A stretch of DNA of 57,466 nt from Chloroflexota bacterium (GTDB taxonomy: Bacteria; Chloroflexota; Anaerolineae; Aggregatilineales; Aggregatilineaceae), in the NCBI GenBank assembly GCA_012729765.1, contig JAAYCM010000031.1, positions 1 through 57,466 on the forward strand, written 5' to 3'. How positions within the stretch are numbered: position 1 is the stretch's first letter; every line of letters starts with the position of its first letter. The position numbers and the translations under genes were made by a program. Under the pieces are notes generated by a model. That model saw only the letters and a program-made list of their open reading frames with translations, was not told the DNA's origin and made no database searches. Below, in pieces: positions 16,602 to 25,463 of the stretch.

Positions 16602-16711
16602 GCGTGCACTGGCTCCTATCGCGGCTAGAGGTTTTCTGATTGTAACAAAACTGAGGCTGAAACCGTTACCGTTCGGGGTAGCAAAACAGGTCTGTTTCGC
16701 CCGCCTGGTTT

Positions 16712-19648
16712 TCAGAGGGTGTCCACCGGATCGACATCGACCACCCAGTTTCCCGCCAGGTCGATTTCGGACAGGATCGCAGTCGGATCGGGGCTGCGGA
16801 TGATCAGATGCCAGCGGTAGTAGTTATTGCGCCGGGTGAAGAAGCAGGGTGTCGGGCCGATGATCTCCGTCGCGTTGAACCGGCCTCCGGCCATGCGCGC
16901 CGTGAGCAGCGTGTGGGCGCGCCGGGCGTCACTTTCGGCTTCGGCGGGCGTTAGCCCCTGAAAGAGCAGCCGCGCCAGCCGCCGGTAAGGGGGGAAGAAC
17001 TGTTCGCGCCGGTAGGCGATCTCCTGCATATAGAAGGTTTCGTAATCGTGGCCTGCCGCCGAGTGGATGGCGTAGTGTTCGGGCAGGTAACTTTGCAGGA
17101 TAACACGTCCACCTAGCACGCTGCGTCCGGCACGGCCTGCTACCTGCGTGAGAAGCTGGAACGTCCGCTCGCCAGCGCGAAAGTCCGGCAGGCCGAGGGC
17201 CGTGTCGGCGGCGACGATCCCCACCAGCGTGACATGGGGCAGGTCGAGGCCCTTGGCGATCATCTGCGTGCCGATCAGGATGTTCGTCTGGCGCTCGCTG
17301 AAACTGCGCAGGATGACCTCATGCGCCTCGCGCCCGGTGGCAGTGTCGCGGTCCCAGCGGATCGTGCGTGCCGCCGGAAATTCGCGCTGCACGGCTGCCT
17401 CGATCAATTCCGTGCCCTGGCCGAAGTGCCTGATCCGGTCGCTGCCACAGTCGGGACAGATATGGATATGCGCCCGGCTGTAGCCGCAGTAGTGGCACAT
17501 CAACGCCTCGCGCGGGCCGTGATAGGTGAGCGGTGTGCTGCAGCGCGGGCAGGTGGCGATATAGCCGCAGTTCCGGCACATGATGAACGTGGCGGTCCCG
17601 CGCCGGTTGAGGAATACAATCGCCTGCTCGCCGCGCGCCAATACCTCGTTCAGCCCGGCGCGCATGGCGCGACTGAAGATGCTGCGGTTGCCCTCGCGCA
17701 GTTCCTGGCGCATATCCACCACCTGCACCGGCGGGAGTTCGGCGCTCACAGCGTCGGATGCGTCGGTGGGGTGATAGCGTGCGGTGGGCGCGTTCAGGCG
17801 GCGGGTCTGCTCCGCGATGCGCTCGCGGTGCGCGATCACACGGTCGGGCAGGCGCAGCAGCCGGTAGACTCCCTGCCGGGCGCGGTGATAGGTCACAATA
17901 TCGGGTGTGGCGCTGCCAAGCAGAACCGTGCCGCGCGTGATGTGCATCATCTGGATCGCCGCCTCGCGCGCGTGATAATAGGGCGGCAGGATCGGCGGGG
18001 CCTGCTTATAGCTGTCGTCGTGCTCTTCGTCCAGGATCACCAGGCCGACATCGGGCAGGGGGGTAAACAGCGCCGAGCGCGCCCCGACGACGACGTGTAT
18101 CTCGCCGGACCGCGCGCGCCGCCACGTGTCATAACGCTCACCGGGCGTCAGACCGCTGTGCACCAGTGATACACGACCGGGGAAGCGGGCGGCAAAGCGT
18201 CGGACGGTCTGCGGCGTGAGCGAAATCTCCGGCACGAGCACGATCGCCTGCCGCCCCTGGGCCAGGGCTCGCTCGACCGCACGCAGGTAGATTTCCGTTT
18301 TGCCGGAGCCGGTCACGCCGTGTAACAGAAACACGCCCGACTGCTCAGGCGAGGGCGAGACGTCGCTCCAATGCGTGGCGTCCATATACTGGCGGATCTC
18401 GTCCCAGGCTTCGGCCTGCTGCGTGGTCAGGGGCGGGGCCAGCGTCGGCACAAACTCACGATCAACCAGGGGATCGCGCCAGCTTTCGGCCTCGCCCAGC
18501 ACGACCAGCCCATCGTCGGCCAGGCGCTCCAGACTGGCGAGATCGGTGCCGGTCCGGTCCCGGATTTTGCTCACATCGACGGCTTCGTTGGGCGTCTCGG
18601 CCAGCAGCTCCAAGATACTGAGGAAGGGCTGACCGCCGCGCAGCTCGATAATCCGCCGCTGGGCTTCAGCCGGCTTGAGCAGCAGCTCGACCATCGGCGG
18701 CTCAGTCCAGCGGCTGATCGTTCCCGCAGCTTCCAGAGTCCGCAGCGCGGATGTTTCTAACTCGGATTGTGGCAGCGGATACCCGGCGGCGAGCAACGCT
18801 TCCAGGGCGGCTTTCTGCGCCGGGGAGCGATCGTAGCTGCCATCCGCCAGATGTGCGGCGATCTCATCCGGGCCGATGGCAAGCTCCACCCAGGTCTGTT
18901 TCGGCTCGATCCACACGTCGCCGCTTTCGGCCAGCGCCCGGACCGGGCTTTCACTACAGCCCACCGCCATACAGGTCGCGCCCAGGCTCAGCCGATGTGA
19001 GCGCGTTGCCAGCAGCACCTCGATTACATTCGCCCGGCGAGATTCGCGGCCCAGGCGCGGCGCGACACTGGGGATGCGCTCCGGGGGAATGGCAAGCTGG
19101 GCGGTGCGGACGATCTTCGGTCCGATGTTGGGCGACTCGAGGACCGGCTCGTTTGCCACGATCCCGCGTCGGACCAGTCCGGCTATCGAGCCTTGCCAGC
19201 GTGTGCGCGGCAGAGCATGGGCGAGCTGCCGCCCGCGCAGTGGGCCGCGCCGCTGCAGCAGACTCACGATGCGCTGCTGAAGCTTCGACAGCCCATCCGG
19301 GTCTTCGGTGACGAGCGTATACAGCATGTCGCCGCGCTTGGCGAGGCCGGGCGGCAGCATCAGCCCCAGGCATTGGCCGATGGGAGTCAGCGTTTTCTCC
19401 GCCAGCCAGCGGGCGAGGGCGATCTGGGCGAGCGTAACCACCGGCAGGGGGTCCAGCCGGGCAAGAATCGGCTTGGTCTTGGGGATGGGCGCGGTTTCTT
19501 GCATAGCCAACACGATCCCGGACGTGTGCGCCGTTCCAAAACCGATCTTGACCAGGTGCCCCGGCGCGATCTTGCCGGCCAGCTCCGGCGGAACGTGGTA
19601 GGTGAAGGTGCCGGTAACGCGGCGGTTGATGGCGACTTCGGCGTACAT
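16712..19648 (-). CDS. priA: Primosomal protein N' (replication restart helicase)
   Basis: PriA is a 3'-5' superfamily 2 helicase that reloads the replisome at stalled forks. The 978-residue product has the N-terminal 3'BD DNA-binding domain (M-Y-A-E-V-A-I-N-R-R), a helicase core with Walker A G-V-T-G-S-G-K-T (Lys near 450) and D-E-E-H at about 540-543. The zinc region follows with paired cysteines (C-R-N-C, C-P-R-C, C-H-Y-C, C-P-D-C), then the C-terminal helicase lobe with G-T-Q-M-I-A-K-G-L-D. At 978 residues it is longer than E. coli PriA (732). The extra length lies mostly in the region before Walker A, which looks like extended winged-helix material. ATG 19648 is the start. Confidence 0.95.
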   Translation of the reverse strand: MYAEVAINRRVTGTFTYHVPPELAGKIAPGHLVKIGFGTAHTSGIVLAMQETAPIPKTKPILARLDPLPVVTLAQIALARWLAEKTLTPIGQCLGLMLPPGLAKRGDMLYTLVTEDPDGLSKLQQRIVSLLQRRGPLRGRQLAHALPRTRWQGSIAGLVRRGIVANEPVLESPNIGPKIVRTAQLAIPPERIPSVAPRLGRESRRANVIEVLLATRSHRLSLGATCMAVGCSESPVRALAESGDVWIEPKQTWVELAIGPDEIAAHLADGSYDRSPAQKAALEALLAAGYPLPQSELETSALRTLEAAGTISRWTEPPMVELLLKPAEAQRRIIELRGGQPFLSILELLAETPNEAVDVSKIRDRTGTDLASLERLADDGLVVLGEAESWRDPLVDREFVPTLAPPLTTQQAEAWDEIRQYMDATHWSDVSPSPEQSGVFLLHGVTGSGKTEIYLRAVERALAQGRQAIVLVPEISLTPQTVRRFAARFPGRVSLVHSGLTPGERYDTWRRARSGEIHVVVGARSALFTPLPDVGLVILDEEHDDSYKQAPPILPPYYHAREAAIQMMHITRGTVLLGSATPDIVTYHRARQGVYRLLRLPDRVIAHRERIAEQTRRLNAPTARYHPTDASDAVSAELPPVQVVDMRQELREGNRSIFSRAMRAGLNEVLARGEQAIVFLNRRGTATFIMCRNCGYIATCPRCSTPLTYHGPREALMCHYCGYSRAHIHICPDCGSDRIRHFGQGTELIEAAVQREFPAARTIRWDRDTATGREAHEVILRSFSERQTNILIGTQMIAKGLDLPHVTLVGIVAADTALGLPDFRAGERTFQLLTQVAGRAGRSVLGGRVILQSYLPEHYAIHSAAGHDYETFYMQEIAYRREQFFPPYRRLARLLFQGLTPAEAESDARRAHTLLTARMAGGRFNATEIIGPTPCFFTRRNNYYRWHLIIRSPDPTAILSEIDLAGNWVVDVDPVDTL

Positions 19649-19667
19649 GCGTGGTGATGCCGTCCTT

Positions 19668-20510
19668 TTAGGCGCTGGCGCAGCGGCAGAACACCGCCGC
19701 GCCGTAGCCGACGACCCGGTCGTATTCGTGCGTCACATCGCCAGAGGTGGCATATTCCACGATGTGGGCCGAGTTCGCGCCCAGCGCGCGCGCGGCGATC
19801 ATCACAGCAGCCAGCGCGCCACGCCCGCAGGCAAAGCCCTGCCCCTCTTCCTCGATCTGCACGACGCGGGCCGGATCAAACGCGGCGACCGCATCCAGCA
19901 GCGCGTGATCCAGGCGGTTGGCGACCGGCTGCGAATAGAAGTGCGAGAGGTCCGAGCTGGCGACCAGCAGCGCGTTTTTGCCGTCCAGCTCTGCAGCCAG
20001 GGCCAGCCCCAGCCGCTCCGCCAGCGCGTAGGACTGGTCGATCAGCGCCAGCGGGAGCAGATCGAACGTGCCCAGCACGTGCTGCAGGAAGGGCAGCTCG
20101 ATCTCCAGCGAATGTTCAGGATCGTGCCGGACCGCGTGAATGGGCACGCGCGCGCCGAGCGCCGCCAGCAGATCGTGATCGACGCGCACGCGGCCCAGGG
20201 GCGTCTCATAGGCGTCGTGGGCCGTCGTGACGATGGCGGCGGGATAGGGATGGTGTGAAGGGCCGACCAGGGCGACTACATCCACGCTCCGGCCCTGCAC
20301 CAGCTTGAAGGCGTGCGCCGCGACCGGCCCGGAATAGCGATAACCGGCATGCGGCACCAGCAGGCCCATGATCGGGTCGGAGATCGGGGCAACTTCGGCC
20401 TGGACGAGCAGATCGTCGATCAGCCCGGTTAGCTGTGCCGGCGTGCCCGGATACCAGCGACCGGCAATCGGCGAGGGCCGGATGTCCTGAAGAGGTGGAG
20501 TTTGAGTCAT
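19668..20510 (-). CDS. amrB: MEMO1-family protein (AmmeMemoRadiSam system protein B)
   Basis: I use the ATG at 20510; the frame stays open 12 codons upstream but with no better start. The 280-residue product matches the MEMO family, which is related to class III extradiol dioxygenases. It has P-H-A-G-Y-R-Y-S-G, G-P-S-H-H, an E-H-S-L-E-I-E-L-P-F segment and a L-V-A-S-S-D-L-S-H-F-Y motif, which supply the conserved His and Asp residues. In many prokaryotes this protein neighbours an AMMECR1-domain protein and a radical-SAM enzyme. Neither partner is visible here, so the gene is an orphan in this window. Its biochemical role is not established. Confidence 0.9.
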   Translation of the reverse strand: MTQTPPLQDIRPSPIAGRWYPGTPAQLTGLIDDLLVQAEVAPISDPIMGLLVPHAGYRYSGPVAAHAFKLVQGRSVDVVALVGPSHHPYPAAIVTTAHDAYETPLGRVRVDHDLLAALGARVPIHAVRHDPEHSLEIELPFLQHVLGTFDLLPLALIDQSYALAERLGLALAAELDGKNALLVASSDLSHFYSQPVANRLDHALLDAVAAFDPARVVQIEEEGQGFACGRGALAAVMIAARALGANSAHIVEYATSGDVTHEYDRVVGYGAAVFCRCASA

Positions 20511-20598
20511 GACTGGCCGCCTGTTGGAACATACGTCCGATACCATATTTTAACATGTCGCGCCCCGGCCCGAAAGGTTTCTGCCGCGTGCGCCGCGC

Positions 20599-20604
20599 TA
20601 TAAT
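20599..20604 (+). promoter_or_regulatory. Putative -10 box of the alpha/beta hydrolase gene
   Basis: A perfect TATAAT lies 47 bp before ATG 20651. I see no good -35 at 17 bp. It supports starting the hydrolase at 20651, because a start at 20555 would be upstream of this promoter. Confidence 0.45.
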
Positions 20605-20650
20605 CAACGGTAAATCCTTCAATCAAGGCTGGTGCCGGGGAATCCGATTG

Positions 20651-21682
20651 ATGCCCGATTTCGCGCCCAATCCCGAAGCTTACCCACGTCTGCGCCTCGC
20701 GTTCGAGCGGTGGCGGGGCGAGCGCCAGTTTCGCCTGGCGTGGCCCTGGGTGCTGCTGAGCGCGGCACTGCTCGCGCTGTTTATCGTGCTGGCGCTGCCG
20801 TACATTCTGCCGCTCGGCGGGCCGGAAACGATCGATCCGGCGGACCTGGCCGATCCCGATGGGGCGTTTATTGAGGTCGAGGGTGCGCGCCTCTACTATA
20901 CCCACACGCCGGGGCCGGGCGCGGCGGTGGTGCTGACTCACGGGGTGGGCGGCTCGACGGTAAGCTGGCAGTCAACAGTCCCGGCCCTGAGCACCGCTGG
21001 GTATGATGTGTACGCCGTCGATCTGCCCGGCTTTGGCCTGAGCGACAAGGGCTGGGATGCCGATTATAGCCTGGAGACGCAGGCGGCGCGGGTGATCGGC
21101 TGGCTGGACGCGCTCGGCGTCGGACAGGCGCACATCGTCGGGCACTCGATGGGCGGGCAGGTGGCGGCCTATCTCGCGCTGGCCCATCCCGACCGTGTGG
21201 CGAGCCTGACATTGGTCGCGGGGGCCGTGCTGGGCGAGCACGGATGGTCCGTGCCTGGCTGGGCGTTGGACCTGCCATTTGCCCGGCGCTGGGCACGGAT
21301 CGGGCTGCGACGTGTTGTGCCGGAGATGTTTGAGGACCTGCTGCGCGACGCGACCTACGACGATGACGTGATCACGCCCGCGCTGCTCGATGCCTACCGG
21401 CGTCCCCTGCACACGCCGGAGTGGGACCTGGGTCTGCTCGGCATCGTGCGTGACAGCGGCCAGAATGATCTGCCCGCGCCGGTGAGCGCCATTCGCGCGC
21501 CGACGCTGCTGCTGTGGGGCGCGCACGATACGTGGGTGAGTCCCGCCGATGGCGTGCAGCTTGAGCGCCTGATTCCCGGTGCGCGGCGCATCACGTTTGA
21601 GGGCGCGGGGCATCTGCCGATGCACGAAGCGCCCGACGCCTTCAACACGGCGCTGCTCGACTTTCTGGATGGGGCGGGATAA
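20651..21682 (+). CDS. Membrane-anchored alpha/beta hydrolase
   Basis: I place the start at ATG 20651, downstream of a TATAAT and with a GGGGAA ribosome site. Earlier starts run through the promoter. The 343-residue product has an N-terminal membrane helix (about residues 30-50). The hydrolase fold follows, with H-G-V-G-G-S (oxyanion loop), the nucleophile elbow G-H-S-M-G-G, a lid region, the acid in W-G-A-H-D, and the histidine in G-A-G-H-L-P-M-H. The catalytic Ser-Asp-His triad is complete. Specificity cannot be told; esterase, haloalkane dehalogenase-like and meta-cleavage-product hydrolase branches all share these motifs. It probably acts at the cell surface or the inner face of the membrane. 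Confidence 0.88.
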   Translation: MPDFAPNPEAYPRLRLAFERWRGERQFRLAWPWVLLSAALLALFIVLALPYILPLGGPETIDPADLADPDGAFIEVEGARLYYTHTPGPGAAVVLTHGVGGSTVSWQSTVPALSTAGYDVYAVDLPGFGLSDKGWDADYSLETQAARVIGWLDALGVGQAHIVGHSMGGQVAAYLALAHPDRVASLTLVAGAVLGEHGWSVPGWALDLPFARRWARIGLRRVVPEMFEDLLRDATYDDDVITPALLDAYRRPLHTPEWDLGLLGIVRDSGQNDLPAPVSAIRAPTLLLWGAHDTWVSPADGVQLERLIPGARRITFEGAGHLPMHEAPDAFNTALLDFLDGAG

Positions 21683-21716
21683 AAGCAAAAGCCGGACGCA
21701 GCAGATACGCCCGGCT
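21683..21716 (-). terminator. Rho-independent terminator of groES
   Basis: On the minus strand a GC stem (AGCCGG with CCGGCT) is followed by TTTTGCTTTT. It lies 35 bp past the groES stop and ends the groES transcript. Confidence 0.75.
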
Positions 21717-21750
21717 GTGGAGATAAATCAAGCTGGTGCCCGGCTTAGGC

Positions 21751-22035
21751 TTAGCTGTTGATGCGCGCCAGAATGTCGCTCTCGTCCATCAACAGATAGG
21801 TCTTGCCCTCGTACTTCAACTCGGTCCCGGTGTACTTGGGGAACAGTACGCGGTCGCCCACCTTGAGATCGGTGGTCATTTCTTCCGAATCGCCCACCGC
21901 CTCAACCGTGCCCTGCTGCGGCTTTTCCTTGGCGGTTTCCGGCAGCAGCACACCACCCGCCGTCTGCGATTCACCTTCGATGGGCAGAATCAGGACGCGG
22001 GCGCCCAACGGTTCGATTTTTGTCATACCAGCCAT
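21751..22035 (-). CDS. groES: Co-chaperonin GroES
   Basis: This 94-residue protein matches GroES/Cpn10 along its full length. It has P-L-G-A-R-V-L-I-L-P at the N-terminus, a mobile loop with T-A-G-G-V-L-L-P-E-T, and V-G-D-R-V-L-F-P-K-Y. GroES forms the heptameric lid of GroEL and acts in cytosolic protein folding. No groEL lies beside it; the 68 bp downstream end at a terminator. The upstream minus-strand gene is the PDO-type thiol oxidoreductase. No CIRCE element (the usual HrcA operator) is present in the leader. The GroEL partner must be encoded elsewhere. Confidence 0.97.
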   Translation of the reverse strand: MAGMTKIEPLGARVLILPIEGESQTAGGVLLPETAKEKPQQGTVEAVGDSEEMTTDLKVGDRVLFPKYTGTELKYEGKTYLLMDESDILARINS

Positions 22036-22071
22036 TGAATGTCTCTCCTTACGCGTTGTGTGATGATGCCA

Positions 22072-22107
22072 GCCCGAAGGCCCGTTTCTGTTGGGACGGG
22101 CCTGGGC
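22072..22107. repeat. Inverted repeat between the PDO gene and groES
   Basis: Perfect 8-bp arms (AGGCCCGT, ACGGGCCT) with a 10-base loop, extended by an imperfect GCCC/GGGC pair. There is no T-run on the minus strand, so it may attenuate or stabilise the groES message rather than terminate the PDO transcript. Confidence 0.5.
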
Positions 22108-22119
22108 AGAGTCAACAGC

Positions 22120-22782
22120 TTACTGTTTAGACGGCAGTGCCGCTGCTTCCTGGAGCTTGGCGAGCAGCATAGGCTCCGGCACCGCGCCTTCGACAAAGAT
22201 ATCCTCGTTGATGACGGTACGCGGAACGCCCATCACCTGATAGCGCTGCCCCAGGTGCGGGAACTCCGTCACCTCGACCATATCGGCGGTCACTTTGTCG
22301 GACACGTAGGCAAGGTGGTGGGCCAGGACGACGGCGCGCGGGCAGTAGGGGCAGGTCGGTGTGACGAAGACCTGCAAATGCAGCGGCTGCTCCAGGCTGT
22401 CGAGAAAGTCCTGCGTTTCCTGGTCGAGTTCGAACGATCCGCCGCCGACCAGCAGCAGTGCTTCCAGCAGCGAGGTGAACTCGTAGCCCGCCGGGATGCC
22501 ATAGAACCGGATGCCGTAGTCCTGCTCGTTCTCACCGAGAATCACCATCGCCGGTATTTTGTCGATATTGTGTGCGGCGGCCAGCTCGGCGTCTTGGACG
22601 AAGTCGCGCACATCGAGCGTAACCAGGTCAGATAGCTCGGCTACTTCTTCCGCAATCTGCCGTGTTTCCGTGCAGTAGGTACATTCAAATTCCTGGGTGA
22701 ACAGACGCAGCGTTACCGGAGACTTCACGCTGGTCAGCAACTCGCGCACCTGATCCTGGGTTTCCTGGTCCATCAATGCCAT
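22120..22782 (-). CDS. Protein disulfide oxidoreductase, glutaredoxin-like (PDO type)
   Basis: The 220-residue product has two fused thioredoxin-fold units, each with a dithiol active site: C-T-Y-C at residues 34-37 and C-P-Y-C at 144-147. This layout is that of PDO, known from thermophilic archaea and bacteria, and related to the N-terminal part of AhpF. Each unit has the cis-Pro segment (K-I-P-A-M-V and G-V-P-R-T-V). It lacks a signal peptide, so it acts in the cytosol. It may reduce or form protein disulfides, take electrons from a thioredoxin reductase, or act with peroxiredoxins. An ATG at residue 4 is an alternative start. It is upstream of groES on the same strand. Confidence 0.92.
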   Translation of the reverse strand: MALMDQETQDQVRELLTSVKSPVTLRLFTQEFECTYCTETRQIAEEVAELSDLVTLDVRDFVQDAELAAAHNIDKIPAMVILGENEQDYGIRFYGIPAGYEFTSLLEALLLVGGGSFELDQETQDFLDSLEQPLHLQVFVTPTCPYCPRAVVLAHHLAYVSDKVTADMVEVTEFPHLGQRYQVMGVPRTVINEDIFVEGAVPEPMLLAKLQEAAALPSKQ

Positions 22783-22946
22783 GAGAGGTCAGTCCTTGTA
22801 TCTCTTATTGGACACTTACGACGCATATACCCGGTTAGATGCAGCGGTGGTGCTTCGGTTGCGTTCACTCTGAGTCATCATACCGTGAAACAAGGGGGCT
22901 TTCTAACAGAAATTCGTTAGAGCTTAGCGGGGGGAACGCGGTTGGG

Positions 22947-22952
22947 TATAAT
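22947..22952 (+). promoter_or_regulatory. Putative -10 box of the osmC-like gene
   Basis: A perfect TATAAT lies 48 bp before ATG 23001 in the divergent gap. The -35 region 17 bp upstream reads TTAGCG, a poor match. Confidence 0.45.
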
Positions 22953-23000
22953 CAGGTGGTACGTGGTTTCACAACTTTCTGACCAAACTAAAGGAAGATA

Positions 23001-23429
23001 ATGCCAAGGTCAACCGTTACCTGGGTGCAGAAGCTCCAGTTTGTTGGGACCGACAGCGGCAAACACTCGGTCGTGCTCTCTAAGGGCGACGAGGAAAATG
23101 GCACCGGTATGAAGCCCAGCGACCTGCTGCTGATCTCGCTGGCAAGCTGCAGTGCGGTCGATGTCGTCAATATCCTGCAGAAGAAACGTAAGCAGCTTAT
23201 GCACCTGGAGATCGAAGTCGAGGCCGAGCAGCGGCCTGATCCACCCTGGGCCTATACCCATATCCACTTGCACTATATCTTCACCGGGCAGAACATCTCG
23301 GCGCGTGACGCGCACCGGGCGATCCAACTCTCGCACGAGCGCTACTGCTCGGTGTCGGCCACGCTGCGCGGCACTGTCGAGCTGACCCACGACTATGAGA
23401 TACGGGAGCCGGTGGGTCTGGCAGAATAG
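23001..23429 (+). CDS. OsmC/Ohr family peroxide-detoxifying protein
   Basis: This 142-residue protein has the OsmC fold: an N-terminal beta sheet, a central helix with K-P-S-D-L-L-L-I-S-L-A-S-C (Cys50), and a second cysteine at 116 (E-R-Y-C-S). Family members reduce organic hydroperoxides through this Cys pair, using lipoyl or dithiol donors. The sequence is closer to the YhfA/OsmC-like branch than to classic Ohr. It diverges from the PDO gene across a 218-bp gap, so the two may share redox regulation. A TATAAT precedes it. The next small gene starts 32 bp after the stop and may be cotranscribed. Confidence 0.92.
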   Translation: MPRSTVTWVQKLQFVGTDSGKHSVVLSKGDEENGTGMKPSDLLLISLASCSAVDVVNILQKKRKQLMHLEIEVEAEQRPDPPWAYTHIHLHYIFTGQNISARDAHRAIQLSHERYCSVSATLRGTVELTHDYEIREPVGLAE

Positions 23430-23461
23430 GGCGGCCTGCCTCACAACCGAAAGGACGAAAC

Positions 23462-23734
23462 GTGGATTTTCTCGAAAGCCTGTTAGGGTTGAATGACCGG
23501 CGTCGCGGCGGCGGGAGTATCCTCGATACGCTGGGCGACCTGTCGCGCTGGGTGATCGGCTGCGGCTGTGCCATCGTGCTCGCGATTGTGGCCGGGATCG
23601 CGCTGCTCATCTTTGGCGTGATCAGGCTGGGCGAAGAAGCGCTGGTCGTGCTCGTGGTGATCGGGATGGTGCTGGCGGCGGTCGTCTCGCTGGCCCGTAT
23701 CTCTTTGGGCGGTGGGGGCGACGGCCTGGCTTGA
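23462..23734 (+). CDS. Small membrane protein of unknown function
   Basis: The 90-residue product starts at GTG 23462 behind AAAGGACG. It has a short amphipathic N-terminus, a glycine-rich R-R-R-G-G-G segment, and two hydrophobic helices (about residues 31-55 and 60-82), with a glycine-rich end. I recognise no family. Two cysteines (C-G-C near residue 35) lie at the start of the first helix. It follows the OsmC gene on the same strand and is convergent with the HTH gene. It could help the OsmC protein at the membrane, which is speculation. Confidence 0.6.
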   Translation: MDFLESLLGLNDRRRGGGSILDTLGDLSRWVIGCGCAIVLAIVAGIALLIFGVIRLGEEALVVLVVIGMVLAAVVSLARISLGGGGDGLA

Positions 23735-23745
23735 GAGCAGGCGCG

Positions 23746-24003
23746 TCAGGATGCGCGCTCGTCATCCTCATCCGGTTCGTCGTCGAGATCACCCGCCTGC
23801 TCGGTGCGCGCCAGCATATCCAGAATCGCCTGCCCGGTGATAAACACGCGCCGGATGCCGGGCGGCTGGCTGGCGACTAGCTGACCGTTCGCCAGCAGCC
23901 GTTTGACCGTGCTCAGGCTGACGTTGAGAATCTCGGCTACTTCGGCGCGCGAGTAGACGCGCCGCGGCTCGATCACTGGTCGCTCGCTGTGGTGCTTCGC
24001 CAC
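23746..24003 (-). CDS. Small excisionase-type helix-turn-helix protein
   Basis: The start is the GTG at 24003, with GAGGCGGATC upstream. The frame continues upstream only through the peptidase gene. The 85-residue product has one HTH (about residues 16-64) with Y-S-R-A-E-V-A-E-I-L-N-V-S-L-S-T-V-K-R-L, and ends with a very acidic tail of Asp and Glu. It matches the HTH_17/MerR-like DNA-binding family, which includes excisionases and small regulators. It is the last gene after the HEAT and LysM-M23 genes, 17 bp past the peptidase stop. It may autoregulate that operon. I see no integrase nearby, so a phage role is not supported. Confidence 0.8.
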   Translation of the reverse strand: MAKHHSERPVIEPRRVYSRAEVAEILNVSLSTVKRLLANGQLVASQPPGIRRVFITGQAILDMLARTEQAGDLDDEPDEDDERAS

Positions 24004-24020
24004 GATCCGCCTCGCATCAT

Positions 24021-25460
24021 CTACGGGAAGCTCTGCCGGACCCACTGCATCGGATCGACCTGCACCCCGGCGACCCACAGCTCCCAGTGCAGGTGGGGGC
24101 CGGTCACGCGGCCTGTCGAGCCGATGGTGCCGATGGTCTGGCCGGGCGTCACAACATCTCCCACCGCGACCAGAATCTCCGATTGATGCCAGTAGCCGGT
24201 ATAAACGCCCCAGCCGTGATCGATGATGGTGGTAAAGCCGCGCACCGGCAGAAACTCGGCCAGCACGATCACGCCGCGCGCCGGTGCGATGATGGCTGTG
24301 CCGGGGCCGCCGCCGAAATCGGTGCCGCTGTGGAACGTTTCGAGTGCGCCCTCGTTGTAGGTGCGGCGCGTGCCGAACTGCGACGTAATCGCGCCCGCCG
24401 AAGGCAGACCCATCAGCCCATCGAAGTAGCGCTGCGCGCTGAAGCCGCTCATGATGGTGGCGATACGCTGCCATTCCGGCTCGGTCACGGTCGGGTTGAG
24501 CAGGTCCTGCTGCTCGATGGCGATCGTCTCGGCGCTGTACCCCCCATCGAGCACCATGAGGCGCAGCGTCAACGCGGTTTGTGTGCCGTCCGGCTGCGTG
24601 ACGGCCAGTTCCAGCGGGTAGATACCGCTCATGGTGAAGGCGTGCAGGCCGATCAGCGCGTAGTGGTGATTGCCGTCCTGCGTGGCGATCTGGAGCGGCG
24701 CATTCATGAACGTGCCGGCGAGCATTGAAGGGCCGTCGGTGGTGAGGTGCAGGCTGACGGTCTGGCCCTGCACCGCCGGAACCGGGGAGAGTGTGCAGCC
24801 CGTGACCGGGTAGGGCAGGTCTACCAGCGCCGGGGCCGGGTCGGGAGCCGGAATCCACAGCTTTTGCCCGGCGAAGAGCGGCGTGGGCAGCTTCAGATCG
24901 TTGGCGCTTAGCAGTTGGTTGAGCCGCAGCCCATAGCGCGCGGCAAGACTCAGCAGGTTGTCGCCGGGGCGCACGGTGTAGAGCGTGCGGATGGGAGCCG
25001 CCTCAACGGCACCCTGGTTGATCACGATCTCCTGGCCGACATACAGCCGTGCCGGGTTGGTGAGATGGTTAGCGGCGGCGAGGCTGACGGCGGTCGTGCT
25101 GTAGGCGTGGAGCAGGGTGCGCAGCGAGTCGCCGGGCTGGACGATGTGCGTCACGACCGCGCCGGGAGCAGTCTCGGCTGAGGGCGCGCCGGGCTGCGCG
25201 TTGGGGATCAGAAGCCGCTGGCCGACCGCAATATAGCGCGGGTCGGTGATGCCGTTGGCGGCGCTGATCGATTCGACAGTTGTGCCGTAGCGCATGGCGA
25301 TGCGGAACAGGTTCTCGTCGCGCTGCACCACATGGATTGTCGCCCCGCTGCCGGGCGTGTTACCCGTCTCGCCGCCCTGCGCCCAGACAGTCGCCGGGCC
25401 GGTCAGCACTGCCAGCGCCAGAACGATCAGGATCAGTAACCGGCTCAACCATCCCCCCAT
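24021..25460 (-). CDS. LysM and M23 peptidase-domain cell-wall hydrolase
   Basis: This 479-residue secreted protein has a signal peptide at residues 1-27 ending in V-W-A-Q. Three LysM peptidoglycan-binding repeats follow (about 41-87, 105-155, 160-208). A beta-rich linker precedes a C-terminal M23 LytM-type metallopeptidase domain at about 360-479. The zinc ligands are visible as H-S-G-T-D and H-L-H-W-E, with a further His in Y-W-H-Q. Enzymes of this kind cleave peptidoglycan cross-bridges or activate amidases, usually during division or remodelling. It lies 3 bp after the HEAT protein gene and 17 bp before the small HTH gene, which implies one operon. Confidence 0.93.
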   Translation of the reverse strand: MGGWLSRLLILIVLALAVLTGPATVWAQGGETGNTPGSGATIHVVQRDENLFRIAMRYGTTVESISAANGITDPRYIAVGQRLLIPNAQPGAPSAETAPGAVVTHIVQPGDSLRTLLHAYSTTAVSLAAANHLTNPARLYVGQEIVINQGAVEAAPIRTLYTVRPGDNLLSLAARYGLRLNQLLSANDLKLPTPLFAGQKLWIPAPDPAPALVDLPYPVTGCTLSPVPAVQGQTVSLHLTTDGPSMLAGTFMNAPLQIATQDGNHHYALIGLHAFTMSGIYPLELAVTQPDGTQTALTLRLMVLDGGYSAETIAIEQQDLLNPTVTEPEWQRIATIMSGFSAQRYFDGLMGLPSAGAITSQFGTRRTYNEGALETFHSGTDFGGGPGTAIIAPARGVIVLAEFLPVRGFTTIIDHGWGVYTGYWHQSEILVAVGDVVTPGQTIGTIGSTGRVTGPHLHWELWVAGVQVDPMQWVRQSFP

Positions 25461-25463
25461 GCG

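Noticed and set aside
22036..22119. CIRCE element upstream of groES
   Set aside because: The GroES leader contains no TTAGCACTC-N9-GAGTGCTAA repeat. The only inverted repeat is GC-rich and unrelated.
23746..24003. Phage excisionase or integrative element
   Set aside because: Only the HTH fits. There is no integrase, attachment repeat or other phage gene near, and the gene belongs to the peptidase operon.
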